A stretch of DNA of 7,002 nucleotides. Origin: Cellvibrionaceae bacterium (GTDB taxonomy: Bacteria > Pseudomonadota > Gammaproteobacteria > Pseudomonadales > Cellvibrionaceae). The notes below the pieces were generated by a model. It was not told the origin of the DNA and did not search any database. It saw nothing but the letters and a program-made list of their open reading frames with translations. Where the stretch lies: positions 1-7,002 of the forward strand of contig JAUVQU010000122.1 of the NCBI GenBank assembly GCA_030597965.1, in the 5' to 3' direction. Position numbers and translations under genes: made by a program. Positions 1-6,597 of the stretch are shown one piece after another. Every line of letters begins with the position of its first letter. The stretch's first letter is position 1.

Positions 1-1467
1 CTGGCGAATCTCTTTACGTTGTACGCCGGCTACGTAGCCCAGCATGCCTGCATCTCCGAAGTACTCTTTAGCCAGGTTGTCTGTAGACAGGGCTGCAGTG
101 TGGTAAGTCGGCAGAGTGATCAGGTGGTGGAAGATGTTCGCTTCACGAGCAGTATCGGCCTGAAAAGTACGAATCTTATCGTCGGCACGTGCAGACAGCT
201 CAGTCTCATCGTACTCAGCACTCATCAGAGCAGCACGATCATAAGCAGATACGTCTTCACCAGCTTCAACCATGGCATCATAAGTCTGCTGGCGGAAGTT
301 CAAAGTCCAGTTGAAAGAAGGCGAATTATTGTAAACCAGCTTCGCATCAGGAACCTCTTTACGTACTTCGTTCATCATCTCGGCGATGTCTTGAACGTTT
401 GGCGTTGCAGTTTCGATCCAGAGTAAGTCAGCACCAGCTTTAATAGCTTCAACGCTGTCAAATACGCAACGCTCTTCACCGGTACCCTGACGGAACTGAT
501 ACAGACCTGAAGGCAGACGCTTAGGGCGAACCAGCTTGCCGTCACGGTTGAAGCAAACATCGCCTTCAGCCATATCAGCAACGTCGATCTCTTCAACGTC
601 CAGGTAAGAGTTATATATGTCGCCTTGGTCGCCGGGCTCTTTTACAACAGCGATTTCTTTGGTCAGGCCTGCACCTTCAGAGTCGGTACGCGCACAGATA
701 ATGCCGTTGTCGATACCCAGCTCCAGGAAAGCGTAACGCAGAGCGCGCAGCTTAGAGTGGAAGTCGGCGTGAGGTACGGTTACTTTACCGTCCTGGTGAC
801 CACATTGCTTTTCATCGGCGACCTGGTTTTCGATCTGCAGACAGCATGCGCCGGCTTCGATCATTTGCTTGGCCATCAGGTAGGTCGCTTCAGCGTTACC
901 GAAACCAGCATCGATATCAGCAATGATTGGCACAACGTGTGTTACGTGGTTGTCGATTTGATTTTGAATGTCCTTGGCTTTAACTTCATCGCCATCTTCA
1001 CGGGCAGCGTCAAGCTCGCGGAACAGACCACCAAGCTCACGTGCATCAGCTTGACGCAAGAAGGTGTACAGTTCTTCAACCAGGCTGGCGACAGAAGTCT
1101 TCTCGTGCATGGACTGGTCTGGCAGTGGGCCGAAGTCAGAGCGCAGAGCCGCAACCATCCAGCCAGACAGGTACAAGTAACGGCGATCAGTTTGGCCGTT
1201 GAAGTGTTTCTTAATAGAAATCATCTTCTGCTGACCAATGAAACCGTGCCAGCAACCCAGAGACTGAGTGTACTTAGTCTTGTCATTGTCGAAAGCGGCC
1301 ATGTCGGCGCGCATGACGTTAGCTGTGTACTGGGCAACGTCCAAGCCAGTCTTAAATTTGTTTTGAGCGCGCATACGGGCAGCTGACTCTGGGTTGATTG
1401 CGTCCCAAGGAGCACCGGCCGCTGTTTGAGCGGCGGTGATTGTTTTTATGTCATTAGCAATGGACAT
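1..1467 (-). CDS. aceA: Isocitrate lyase, long Pseudomonas-like form (3' end outside window)
   Basis: Isocitrate lyase cleaves isocitrate to glyoxylate and succinate, the first step of the cytoplasmic glyoxylate shunt used for growth on acetate and fatty acids. The reading frame starts at the ATG complementary to 1465-1467 and stays open for 489 codons to the window edge. Visible family motifs are YLSGW (99-103), the metal-binding stretch ADIDAGFGN (183-191), the catalytic loop KQCGH (220-224, with the nucleophile-position Cys222), ICARTDSE (257-264, with a substrate-binding Arg260) and NNSPSFNW (380-387). The Gln inside KQCGH, where E. coli has Lys, and the extended length fit the roughly 530-residue ICL type that I recall from Pseudomonas; about 40 residues should be missing. 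AAGGGA (complement of 1474-1479) lies 6 nt before the ATG and supports the start. The gene is divergent from the adjacent LysR gene. No frameshift is seen. Confidence 0.97.
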   Translation of the reverse strand, partial: MSIANDIKTITAAQTAAGAPWDAINPESAARMRAQNKFKTGLDVAQYTANVMRADMAAFDNDKTKYTQSLGCWHGFIGQQKMISIKKHFNGQTDRRYLYLSGWMVAALRSDFGPLPDQSMHEKTSVASLVEELYTFLRQADARELGGLFRELDAAREDGDEVKAKDIQNQIDNHVTHVVPIIADIDAGFGNAEATYLMAKQMIEAGACCLQIENQVADEKQCGHQDGKVTVPHADFHSKLRALRYAFLELGIDNGIICARTDSEGAGLTKEIAVVKEPGDQGDIYNSYLDVEEIDVADMAEGDVCFNRDGKLVRPKRLPSGLYQFRQGTGEERCVFDSVEAIKAGADLLWIETATPNVQDIAEMMNEVRKEVPDAKLVYNNSPSFNWTLNFRQQTYDAMVEAGEDVSAYDRAALMSAEYDETELSARADDKIRTFQADTAREANIFHHLITLPTYHTAALSTDNLAKEYFGDAGMLGYVAGVQRKEIRQ

Positions 1468-1559
1468 GATGCTTCCCTTTAAAAATTATGGATTTAGGGG
1501 GCTTTTCATCATTAGGAATTTAGTTCTGTGGTTAGGCGAAATTGCACGGAAAGAGGGAA

Positions 1560-1597
1560 TTTATAATTTATAAATGACCGACTGAGTACAGTTTCAA
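1560..1597 (-). promoter_or_regulatory. Putative sigma70-type promoter of aceA
   Basis: On the minus strand TTGAAA (complement of 1592-1597) and TATAAA (complement of 1567-1572) are separated by 19 bp. A second TATAAA follows at 1560-1565. The hexamers match the -35 and -10 consensus well but the spacer is longer than the ideal 17 bp, which would suit a promoter that needs an activator. The implied leader before aceA is about 90 nt. This is inferred from sequence only. Confidence 0.4.
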
Positions 1598-1642
1598 CGC
1601 CACCGCAGGGCGAAATAACAATGATGTAAGGCTCGCTGGTAA

Positions 1643-1670
1643 TTGATTACGTGGTGGATTCTAGTAATAT
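1643..1670 (+). promoter_or_regulatory. Putative promoter of the LysR-type regulator gene
   Basis: TTGATT (1643-1648) and TAATAT (1665-1670) are spaced 16 bp apart and point toward the LysR gene. The predicted transcription start would fall near 1677, inside the ATTAG/CTAAT palindrome at 1669-1689, an arrangement that would allow autorepression. The region is AT-rich, so chance matches are possible. Confidence 0.35.
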
Positions 1671-1689
1671 TAGGCATAATTTGTCTAAT
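1669..1689. promoter_or_regulatory. Candidate operator: ATTAG-N11-CTAAT palindrome
   Basis: A 5-bp perfect inverted repeat, ATTAG (1669-1673) and CTAAT (1685-1689), has an 11-bp centre. It lies between the divergent aceA and LysR genes, 30 bp before the LysR start codon and overlapping that gene's putative -10. LysR-type regulators usually bind interrupted dyads of about this size in such divergent regions and often repress their own gene. The arms do not follow the T-N11-A pattern exactly, so assignment to this regulator is inference. Confidence 0.35.
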
Positions 1690-1718
1690 CAATAGTTTCT
1701 ATTTCCGGTATTTATATT

Positions 1719-2663
1719 ATGAATATATCCAGGGTCGATCTTAATTTATTGGTGTATTTGGATGTCTTACTGCGTGAGCGCAACGTCACAAGGGCGGCGG
1801 ATCAGTTGGGTATCAGTCAGCCTGCGATGAGCAATGGCCTAAAACGCTTAAGGGGGTTGTTTGATGACCCTTTATTAATACGCACCAGTGAAGGCATGAC
1901 GCCAACCGAGCGGGCGCAGGAGCTTGAACCCATCATCCGAGATTTAATACTGGGTCTGGAAAAAGCCGTGCAGCCACGCTCGGAATTCAATGCCATTGAG
2001 AGTCATCAGGTGTTCCGTATTATGGCCAGTGATTACGCTGAAGCGACGCTGTTCCCGGCGTTACTGGCACGCTTGCGGCACTCTGCTCCTCATATAATCT
2101 TAGACATTATGACGCCCAGTGATGTGAGTTTTACCGATGTGGAGCAGGGGCGGGTGGATATGGTCATCAACCGCTTTGACACTATTCCCCAGTCATTCCA
2201 TCAGCGGGTGCTCTGGAAGGATAAGTTCAGCTGCCTGATCAGTAGCAAGAACAAAGTTCTCTCGAATTTTGATTTGGACAGCTATCTGGCATCACAGCAC
2301 GTTTGGGTCAGTAAAACAGGCATGGGCGTGGGTGTCGGTATGAACCCTGATGACGTACAGCGTTTGGGGTGGGTGGATGAGGCCCTCGATAAGCTGGGTG
2401 TTAAGCGTAAAATCACTGTATTCACCCGACATTATCAGGCGGCAGCATTGTTGGCTGAGCAGGAATATTTGATTACGACCATACCCAGTAAGCTGGCACG
2501 ATTACAGTTGGATAATGACAGAGTCAGCATTGTTCCGCCTCCCTTTGAAATCCCCCCGATTGAACTAACGATGGCGTGGAGCCCGTTATTGCAGCATAAC
2601 CCCGCGCATCGCTGGATGCGGCAGCTTATTGCTGAGACGGCGCAGACGATTGATCACACCTAG
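1719..2663 (+). CDS. LysR-type transcriptional regulator, possible glyoxylate-shunt regulator
   Basis: This is a 314-residue protein with the usual length and layout of a LysR-type DNA-binding regulator. Residues 5-65 form the N-terminal winged helix-turn-helix: VDLNLL at 6-11, the recognition region VTRAADQLGISQPAMSNGLK (23-42), then LFDDPLLIR (47-55). The wording of this region is closest to the NodD/NahR/LeuO-like branch. Residues from about 95 to 305 form the two-lobed effector-binding domain. The ATG at 1719 puts the HTH at the expected distance from the N-terminus, but no clear Shine-Dalgarno precedes it, so translation may be weak. It sits divergently from aceA and upstream of glcB, so control of one or both, and of itself, is a reasonable inference. 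The effector cannot be read from the sequence and I know no gene name for it. Confidence 0.93.
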   Translation: MNISRVDLNLLVYLDVLLRERNVTRAADQLGISQPAMSNGLKRLRGLFDDPLLIRTSEGMTPTERAQELEPIIRDLILGLEKAVQPRSEFNAIESHQVFRIMASDYAEATLFPALLARLRHSAPHIILDIMTPSDVSFTDVEQGRVDMVINRFDTIPQSFHQRVLWKDKFSCLISSKNKVLSNFDLDSYLASQHVWVSKTGMGVGVGMNPDDVQRLGWVDEALDKLGVKRKITVFTRHYQAAALLAEQEYLITTIPSKLARLQLDNDRVSIVPPPFEIPPIELTMAWSPLLQHNPAHRWMRQLIAETAQTIDHT

Positions 2664-2681
2664 TGTCTTCCCTGACAGGGC

Positions 2682-2713
2682 AGAGGTCTCGCCTAACAAA
2701 CAGACCTTTATTT
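2682..2713 (+). terminator. Possible weak terminator after the LysR gene
   Basis: AGGTCT (2684-2689) pairs with AGACCT (2702-2707) across a 12-nt loop and is followed by TTATTT. A shorter hairpin, CCCTG-A-CAGGG (2670-2680), lies just upstream. The stem is short and the T tract interrupted, so this is at best a weak intrinsic terminator. Confidence 0.3.
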
Positions 2714-2829
2714 GATTTGTGAATGGCCTGAATAATTACGATAAATTAGTCGTATTGTAGTCCTGTAATATAGACTTCCATTCATATATTGGCCTGAGTC
2801 GTTCTTTTGTCGACTGTATTAGTCAGGCT

Positions 2830-2846
2830 TATAACTTGAAGTTATA
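2830..2846. promoter_or_regulatory. Perfect 17-bp palindrome, candidate operator of glcB
   Basis: TATAACTT (2830-2837) and AAGTTATA (2839-2846) are perfect inverted repeats around a single central G. The palindrome overlaps the putative -35 hexamer of glcB (TTGAAG, 2836-2841) and lies about 70 bp before the start codon. That position suits a repressor site. I do not recognise the motif; it is not the IclR or FadR consensus as I know them. Confidence 0.4.
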
Positions 2847-2866
2847 GTTTAGGCTGTAGCTATAAA
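2836..2866 (+). promoter_or_regulatory. Putative sigma70-type promoter of glcB
   Basis: TTGAAG (2836-2841) and TATAAA (2861-2866) are separated by 19 bp, followed by TT. Hexamers, spacer length and the base after the -10 resemble the putative aceA promoter. The -35 lies within the perfect palindrome at 2830-2846. The implied leader is about 40 nt. Confidence 0.4.
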
Positions 2867-2914
2867 TTCAGGCTAAACAGGTCTTGCAGGCCGTGTTAAT
2901 TAAGGATATTCAAA

Positions 2915-5101
2915 ATGACCGTACGTATTCGAGTGGGTGGCCTACAGGTCGCAGAGTCTTTACTGAGTCTGGTAAATAATGAAATAGCCCCGGGTACTGG
3001 TATTGCACCAGAAGACTTCTGGGCAAGCTTTGAATCAATTCTTAAGGATCTCGCGCCTAAAAATAAAGCCTTGTTAGCAAAGCGTGACGATCTGCAGACG
3101 CAAATAGACCGTTGGCACACTGAGCGTCGTGCCTCTAATGGTGAAAGGCAAGCCCATGACGCAGTGGCTTACAAAAGCTTCTTACAAGAGATTGGCTATA
3201 TTGTGCCGGAAGGCGATGATTTCCAGGTGACGACTCAAAATGTTGACCACGAAATTGCCTTTCAGCCTGGGCCGCAATTAGTGGTGCCAGTTAAGAATGC
3301 ACGCTTTGCACTCAACGCAGCCAATGCGCGCTGGGGCAGTTTGTACGATGCCTTATATGGCACAGACGCTATTTCCGATGAGGGTGGTGCTGAAGCCGGT
3401 CCGGGTTACAACCCTGTACGTGGCGCTAAGGTCATTGAATTTGGTCGTGCACACCTGGACCAGGCGGCACCATTGAGTGCTGGTTCTCATGTGGATTCAA
3501 CCTCATACCGAGTGGTCGATGGGCAATTAGCGGTTGCTTTGAGCGGTGGCTCAGAGGTGGGTTTACGTGAACCTGAAAAGTTTGTTGGTTATAACGGAAA
3601 CGCAGATAATCCAAGTTCTATATTGTTAAAAAACAATGGGTTGCATATAGAAGTTCAAGTTGATTCAAATAGCAATATTGGCTCTACGGATGCGGCTGGC
3701 GTGAAGGATTTACTGGTGGAAGCGGCTGTTACCACCATCATGGATTGTGAAGATTCCATTGCGGCCGTTGATGCCGAAGATAAGGTTGAGGTTTACCGCA
3801 ACTGGCTAGGCCTGATGCAGGGTAACTTATCGGAAAGCTTCGATAAGGGTGGTAAAACCCTTAAGCGTGAGCTCAATGATGACCGTCTCTATATTGGCCC
3901 AGATGGTGCTGAAGTACGTCTTCCTGGCCGCAGCTTGTTGTTTATCCGTAATGTTGGCCACTTGATGACCAACAGTGCCATTCTGGATAAAGACGGCAAC
4001 GAAGTACCAGAAGGCATTATGGACGGCCTTGTTACCGCCTTTGCTGCTATGCACGATTTACAGGGCAATAACAACGGTCGCCCCAATAGCCGCAGTGGCT
4101 CGGTCAATATTGTTAAGCCGAAAATGCACGGCCCGGAAGAGGTGGCCTTCACTTGTGAGCTATTCTGTCGCATTGAAGATGCGTTGGGCTTAGACAGAAA
4201 TACCCTCAAAGTCGGGATCATGGATGAAGAGCGCCGAACCACGGTTAACCTTAAAGAATGTATTCGCGTCGCTAAAGAGCGTGTTGTGTTCATCAACACA
4301 GGCTTCCTGGACCGTACCGGTGATGAAATTCACACTTCTATGCTGGCAGGACCATTTGTACCTAAATCCGTGATGAAGCAACAGGTGTGGATCAGTGCCT
4401 ATGAAGATTGGAACGTGGATATTGGTTTAGAAGTTGGCCTTCCGGGTAAAGCACAGATAGGTAAGGGCATGTGGGCCATGCCAGAAGAAATGGCGGCCAT
4501 GTTGGAGCAAAAAATCGGGCACCCTAAGTCGGGCGCTAATACTGCCTGGGTACCGTCTCCCAATGGCGCGACCTTACACTCTACGCACTACCATCAGGTG
4601 AATGTGATTCAACTGCAAAAAGAGCTGGCCAAGCGTGAACGTGCGAGCCTGGACGATATTCTTCACATTCCACTGCTGGAAGATCCTGCGTCGCTGACAC
4701 CAGAGCAGATAAAGTTTGAGCTGGACAACAACTCGCAGGGTTTGCTGGGTTACGTAGTCCGCTGGATTGACCAGGGTGTGGGTTGTTCCAAAGTACCTGA
4801 TATCAACAATGTCGAATTAATGGAAGATCGCGCTACCTTGCGTATCTCCTCTCAGCATCTGGCCAACTGGTTGGAGCACAGTATCTGTACCGAAGAGCAG
4901 GTGATGGAAGCCCTTAAGCGCATGGCAGCTATTGTGGATACTCAAAACGCCAGTGATCCAGATTACGCACCCATGGCACCTAACTTTGACGGCATCGCGT
5001 TCAAGGCCGCCTGTGACCTGGTGTTTAAAGGCAAAGAGCAACCATCGGGTTACACAGAGCCGCTGCTGCACGCTTATCGTATACAGGCCAAAGCTCAATA
5101 A
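2915..5101 (+). CDS. glcB: Malate synthase G
   Basis: Malate synthase G condenses glyoxylate with acetyl-CoA to give malate and CoA, as a cytoplasmic monomer needing Mg2+. The 728 residues match the family length (E. coli GlcB is 723). Sequence hallmarks in order are NWLGLMQGNL (296-305), FIRNVGHLMTNSA (343-355, with catalytic Arg345), MDEERRTTVNLKE (436-448, Mg-binding Glu438), INTGFLDRTGDEIHTSM (460-476, Mg-binding Asp466), TAWVPSPNGATLHSTHYHQV (543-562) and VGCSKVPDI (622-630, active-site-region Cys624). The catalytic base is Asp638 in MEDRATLRIS (636-645). All key residues are present, so the enzyme should be active. AAGGA (2902-2906) sits 8 nt before the ATG and supports the start. With aceA nearby it completes the glyoxylate shunt; no glycolate oxidase genes adjoin it, unlike in E. 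coli. REP palindromes begin a few bases after the stop. Confidence 0.97.
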   Translation: MTVRIRVGGLQVAESLLSLVNNEIAPGTGIAPEDFWASFESILKDLAPKNKALLAKRDDLQTQIDRWHTERRASNGERQAHDAVAYKSFLQEIGYIVPEGDDFQVTTQNVDHEIAFQPGPQLVVPVKNARFALNAANARWGSLYDALYGTDAISDEGGAEAGPGYNPVRGAKVIEFGRAHLDQAAPLSAGSHVDSTSYRVVDGQLAVALSGGSEVGLREPEKFVGYNGNADNPSSILLKNNGLHIEVQVDSNSNIGSTDAAGVKDLLVEAAVTTIMDCEDSIAAVDAEDKVEVYRNWLGLMQGNLSESFDKGGKTLKRELNDDRLYIGPDGAEVRLPGRSLLFIRNVGHLMTNSAILDKDGNEVPEGIMDGLVTAFAAMHDLQGNNNGRPNSRSGSVNIVKPKMHGPEEVAFTCELFCRIEDALGLDRNTLKVGIMDEERRTTVNLKECIRVAKERVVFINTGFLDRTGDEIHTSMLAGPFVPKSVMKQQVWISAYEDWNVDIGLEVGLPGKAQIGKGMWAMPEEMAAMLEQKIGHPKSGANTAWVPSPNGATLHSTHYHQVNVIQLQKELAKRERASLDDILHIPLLEDPASLTPEQIKFELDNNSQGLLGYVVRWIDQGVGCSKVPDINNVELMEDRATLRISSQHLANWLEHSICTEEQVMEALKRMAAIVDTQNASDPDYAPMAPNFDGIAFKAACDLVFKGKEQPSGYTEPLLHAYRIQAKAQ

Positions 5102-5105
5102 CCTT

Positions 5106-5315
5106 TTTGCCAGCAAGGCTCAAGGTGAATTTCTACGAAGCAGGAAGAGAGGGCACCCTGGGGTGCTCCTACAGGGTGCGATCTAATGTAGGAGCTCCCT
5201 TAAGAGGGCCTACTTTTGGTGCCCTGCAAGCGAACCATTACAGGTAAATCATTCGCCAGCAAGGCTGGCTCCTACAGGGTTCGATCTAATGTAGGAGCTT
5301 GCCCTGCAAGCGAAC
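5106..5315. repeat. REP/REPIN palindrome array between glcB and rluF
   Basis: This gap holds several copies of one REP-like unit in alternating orientation. The forward form is GTAGGAGC, a short stem-loop, then GCGAA. Copies are a decayed piece at 5106-5120, an inverted unit at 5151-5172, a forward unit with an internal extra segment at 5188-5235, an inverted unit at 5252-5275 and a forward unit at 5291-5315. Stem sequences differ but keep pairing: GCACC/GGTGC, GCCAGC/GCTGGC and GCTTGC/GCAAGC. The block 5165-5196 recurs at 5268-5299 with one mismatch in 32, a 103-bp period. No REP-associated transposase (RAYT) gene is in the window; such elements are normally moved by one encoded elsewhere. 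Confidence 0.85.
5188..5275. repeat. REPIN (inverted REP pair) with an interrupted left arm
   Basis: The left arm begins GTAGGAGCT (5188-5196) and ends GCCCTGCAAGCGAA (5221-5234), with 24 extra bases (5197-5220) that the intact relative at 5291-5315 replaces with a single T. The right arm, 5252-5275, is an inverted unit with stem GCCAGC/GCTGGC. The linker between them, starting CCATTACAGG, closely matches the linker of the second REPIN near 6618. The extra bases contribute a hairpin of their own: GTAGG/CCTAC around CCCT/AGGG, 5188-5213. Confidence 0.7.
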
Positions 5316-5325
5316 AAAAATACCG

Positions 5326-5331
5326 TATAAT
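5326..5331 (+). promoter_or_regulatory. Putative -10 box of the rluF promoter
   Basis: A perfect TATAAT lies 29 bp before the rluF start codon and just downstream of the last REP unit. With normal spacing its -35 would fall around 5303-5308, inside that REP, where no good hexamer is seen. Transcription would begin near 5338, leaving a leader of little more than 20 nt. Confidence 0.4.
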
Positions 5332-5360
5332 CCCGGTCTGACTTTTTTGAGAAACTCCCA

Positions 5361-6320
5361 GTGACCGACGGTAACGGCATACGCCTTAATAAATTCATCA
5401 GTGATTCCGGTTTTTGCTCGCGGCGTGAGGCTGATCGCGCCATTGCCGAAGGCACGGTGAGCATCGATGGTAAAACAGCCGAAACCGGTATACGGGTTTT
5501 TCCGGGCAGTGAAGTTCGTATAGAAGGGCGTCGAATTCGCGCCAGCGCCAGTAATAAATCCGATCGTGTCTACATTGCCTACAACAAACCTATAGGTATT
5601 ACCTGTACCACCGAGAGTGGTGTGCAGGGCAATATCGTCGATGCCATCGGCCATCGCCAACGTATATTCCCTATTGGTCGCCTGGATAAGCCATCCGAGG
5701 GTTTGATTTTTCTCACCAGTGATGGCGATATCGTTAACAAAATTCTGCGTGCTGAAAATGCACACGACAAAGAGTACCTGGTAACGGTAAATAGGCCATT
5801 AACCAAAGTGTTTGAACAGAGGATGTCCCAGGGTATTCCTATCCTGGGTACCGTCACGCAACCATGCAAAGTGACGATTCAAAGCCAATTTGTTTTTAAA
5901 ATTATTCTGACCCAAGGACTCAACCGTCAGATTCGCCGCATGTGTGAATACCTCGGTTATGAAGTGACTAAGCTTAAACGCAACCGCATTATGAATGTGT
6001 CGTTGGGGAAGCTTAAGCCGGGAGAGTGGCGTAACCTAACTCCTAAAGAAATGGGCGAGCTGAACGGCGCAGTAGCGGGCTCCACGGCTACGGCAGAAAA
6101 TACAGGCGGCTCCACTAAGCGACCCAAGCATTCCGCTCGCCGTAAAACGAGCCAGCCGTCGGTGAACAGGGCCGCTCAATCAAGGTTTGGCGGGAAGGGT
6201 GAGGGGCGCTCAAAAGCCAACAGCACTTCCACTAAAAAACCCAAGACTTCCACCAACCGCACAGCTAAATTAAGAGCGGCCAAGAAGAAAGCGAATAAGA
6301 AGCAAGCCAACAAGAGATAG
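5361..6320 (+). CDS. rluF: 23S rRNA pseudouridine synthase RluF, with long basic tail
   Basis: RluF converts uridine to pseudouridine in 23S rRNA (U2604 mainly, in E. coli). An S4 RNA-binding domain occupies residues 7-55 (IRLNKFISDSGFCSRREADR at 7-26). The pseudouridine synthase domain follows, with catalytic Asp109 in FPIGRLDK (103-110), then LIFLTSDGDIVNKILRA (115-131), KEYLVTV (137-143) and GLNRQIRRMCEYLGYEV (186-202). These stretches match E. coli RluF better than RluB, RluE or RsuA as I remember them. The length is 319 residues against about 290; the excess is a Lys/Arg/Ser/Thr-rich tail from about 250, with 13 basic residues in the last 30, likely disordered and RNA-binding. The start is GTG, because no ATG lies between it and the S4 domain and no in-frame start lies just upstream. 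Shine-Dalgarno is weak (GAG at 5349-5351). The next gene starts 10 nt after the stop, suggesting co-transcription. Confidence 0.92.
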   Translation: MTDGNGIRLNKFISDSGFCSRREADRAIAEGTVSIDGKTAETGIRVFPGSEVRIEGRRIRASASNKSDRVYIAYNKPIGITCTTESGVQGNIVDAIGHRQRIFPIGRLDKPSEGLIFLTSDGDIVNKILRAENAHDKEYLVTVNRPLTKVFEQRMSQGIPILGTVTQPCKVTIQSQFVFKIILTQGLNRQIRRMCEYLGYEVTKLKRNRIMNVSLGKLKPGEWRNLTPKEMGELNGAVAGSTATAENTGGSTKRPKHSARRKTSQPSVNRAAQSRFGGKGEGRSKANSTSTKKPKTSTNRTAKLRAAKKKANKKQANKR

Positions 6321-6330
6321 AGAGAAAAAT

Positions 6331-6597
6331 ATGAAAGCTCCAAAGAAAATTAATAATGAAGCTGAGTTGGTCATTGAAGCCCTGCGCGTAGGGGCTGTTT
6401 ACGCAAAGAATCGCGGCGCAGGCGAGTTTGAAGCCTCAGATTCTGCCAAAGATAAAATCACCTTCTTGTACCGTTTATTAGTACAAGATAAATTGATTCA
6501 GCCTTTAGCTAAAGGCGATGAGTCGGAACCAAAGATGAAACACAAACTGGCACTCTGGATTTCGCGAACCCTGCCAGCTGATCATCCCCTATTGTAG
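6331..6597 (+). CDS. Small conserved protein of unknown function, DUF5062-like
   Basis: An 88-residue soluble protein with no signal peptide or membrane segment. The pattern NEAELVIEALRVGAVYAKNRG (9-29), SDSAKDKI (36-43), YRLLVQDKLIQPL (47-59) and MKHKLALWISRTLPADHPLL (69-88) agrees with my memory of the DUF5062 family of gammaproteobacteria; I could not run a search. No function is known to me. The ATG follows the rluF stop by 10 nt with a purine-rich AGAGAGA just before it, so it is probably in the rluF transcript. Its TAG stop codon is embedded in the first REP unit of the REPIN that starts at 6594. The C-terminal motif DHPLL is where the family normally ends, so the REP has probably not truncated the protein. 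Confidence 0.85.
   Translation: MKAPKKINNEAELVIEALRVGAVYAKNRGAGEFEASDSAKDKITFLYRLLVQDKLIQPLAKGDESEPKMKHKLALWISRTLPADHPLL

Larger units (their letters stand above)
2725..2874. promoter_or_regulatory. Cluster of TCAGGC/GCCTGA repeats upstream of glcB
   Basis: The heptamer GGCCTGA occurs at 2725-2731 and 2791-2797, and its near-complement TCAGGCT at 2823-2829 and 2868-2874. A close variant, TTAGGCT, is at 2849-2855. The 2792-2797 and 2823-2828 copies form an inverted pair that encloses a smaller GTCG/CGAC pair. Repeated short motifs in both orientations just before a gene suggest protein-binding half-sites. No known regulator consensus was recognised. Confidence 0.4.

Noticed and set aside
19..1386. 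Long plus-strand frames opposite aceA (19-426 and 625-1386)
   Set aside because: They lie antisense to an unmistakable isocitrate lyase frame, encode no recognisable domain, and arise from codon bias of the real gene.
2755..2772. TGTAGTCCTGTAATA as an RccR-like site
   Set aside because: The match to the RccR motif I remember is only partial and there is no equivalent upstream of aceA.
2785..2815. Sigma54 promoter near TTGGCCTGAG
   Set aside because: The GG is not followed by GC at the required 10-bp spacing.
3827..4299. Overlapping minus-strand frames of 75 and 136 codons inside glcB, and other frames within it
   Set aside because: They are shadows of the intact malate synthase G frame, with no family motifs or ribosome binding sites.
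5102..5360. CRISPR array in the repeat-rich gap
   Set aside because: The repeats alternate in orientation, differ in stem sequence, and have no uniform unique spacers or cas genes; they are REP palindromes.
5286..5765. Minus-strand 159-codon frame over the start of rluF
   Set aside because: It is antisense to the conserved S4 and catalytic domains of RluF and ends in the REP array; the protein has no recognisable features.
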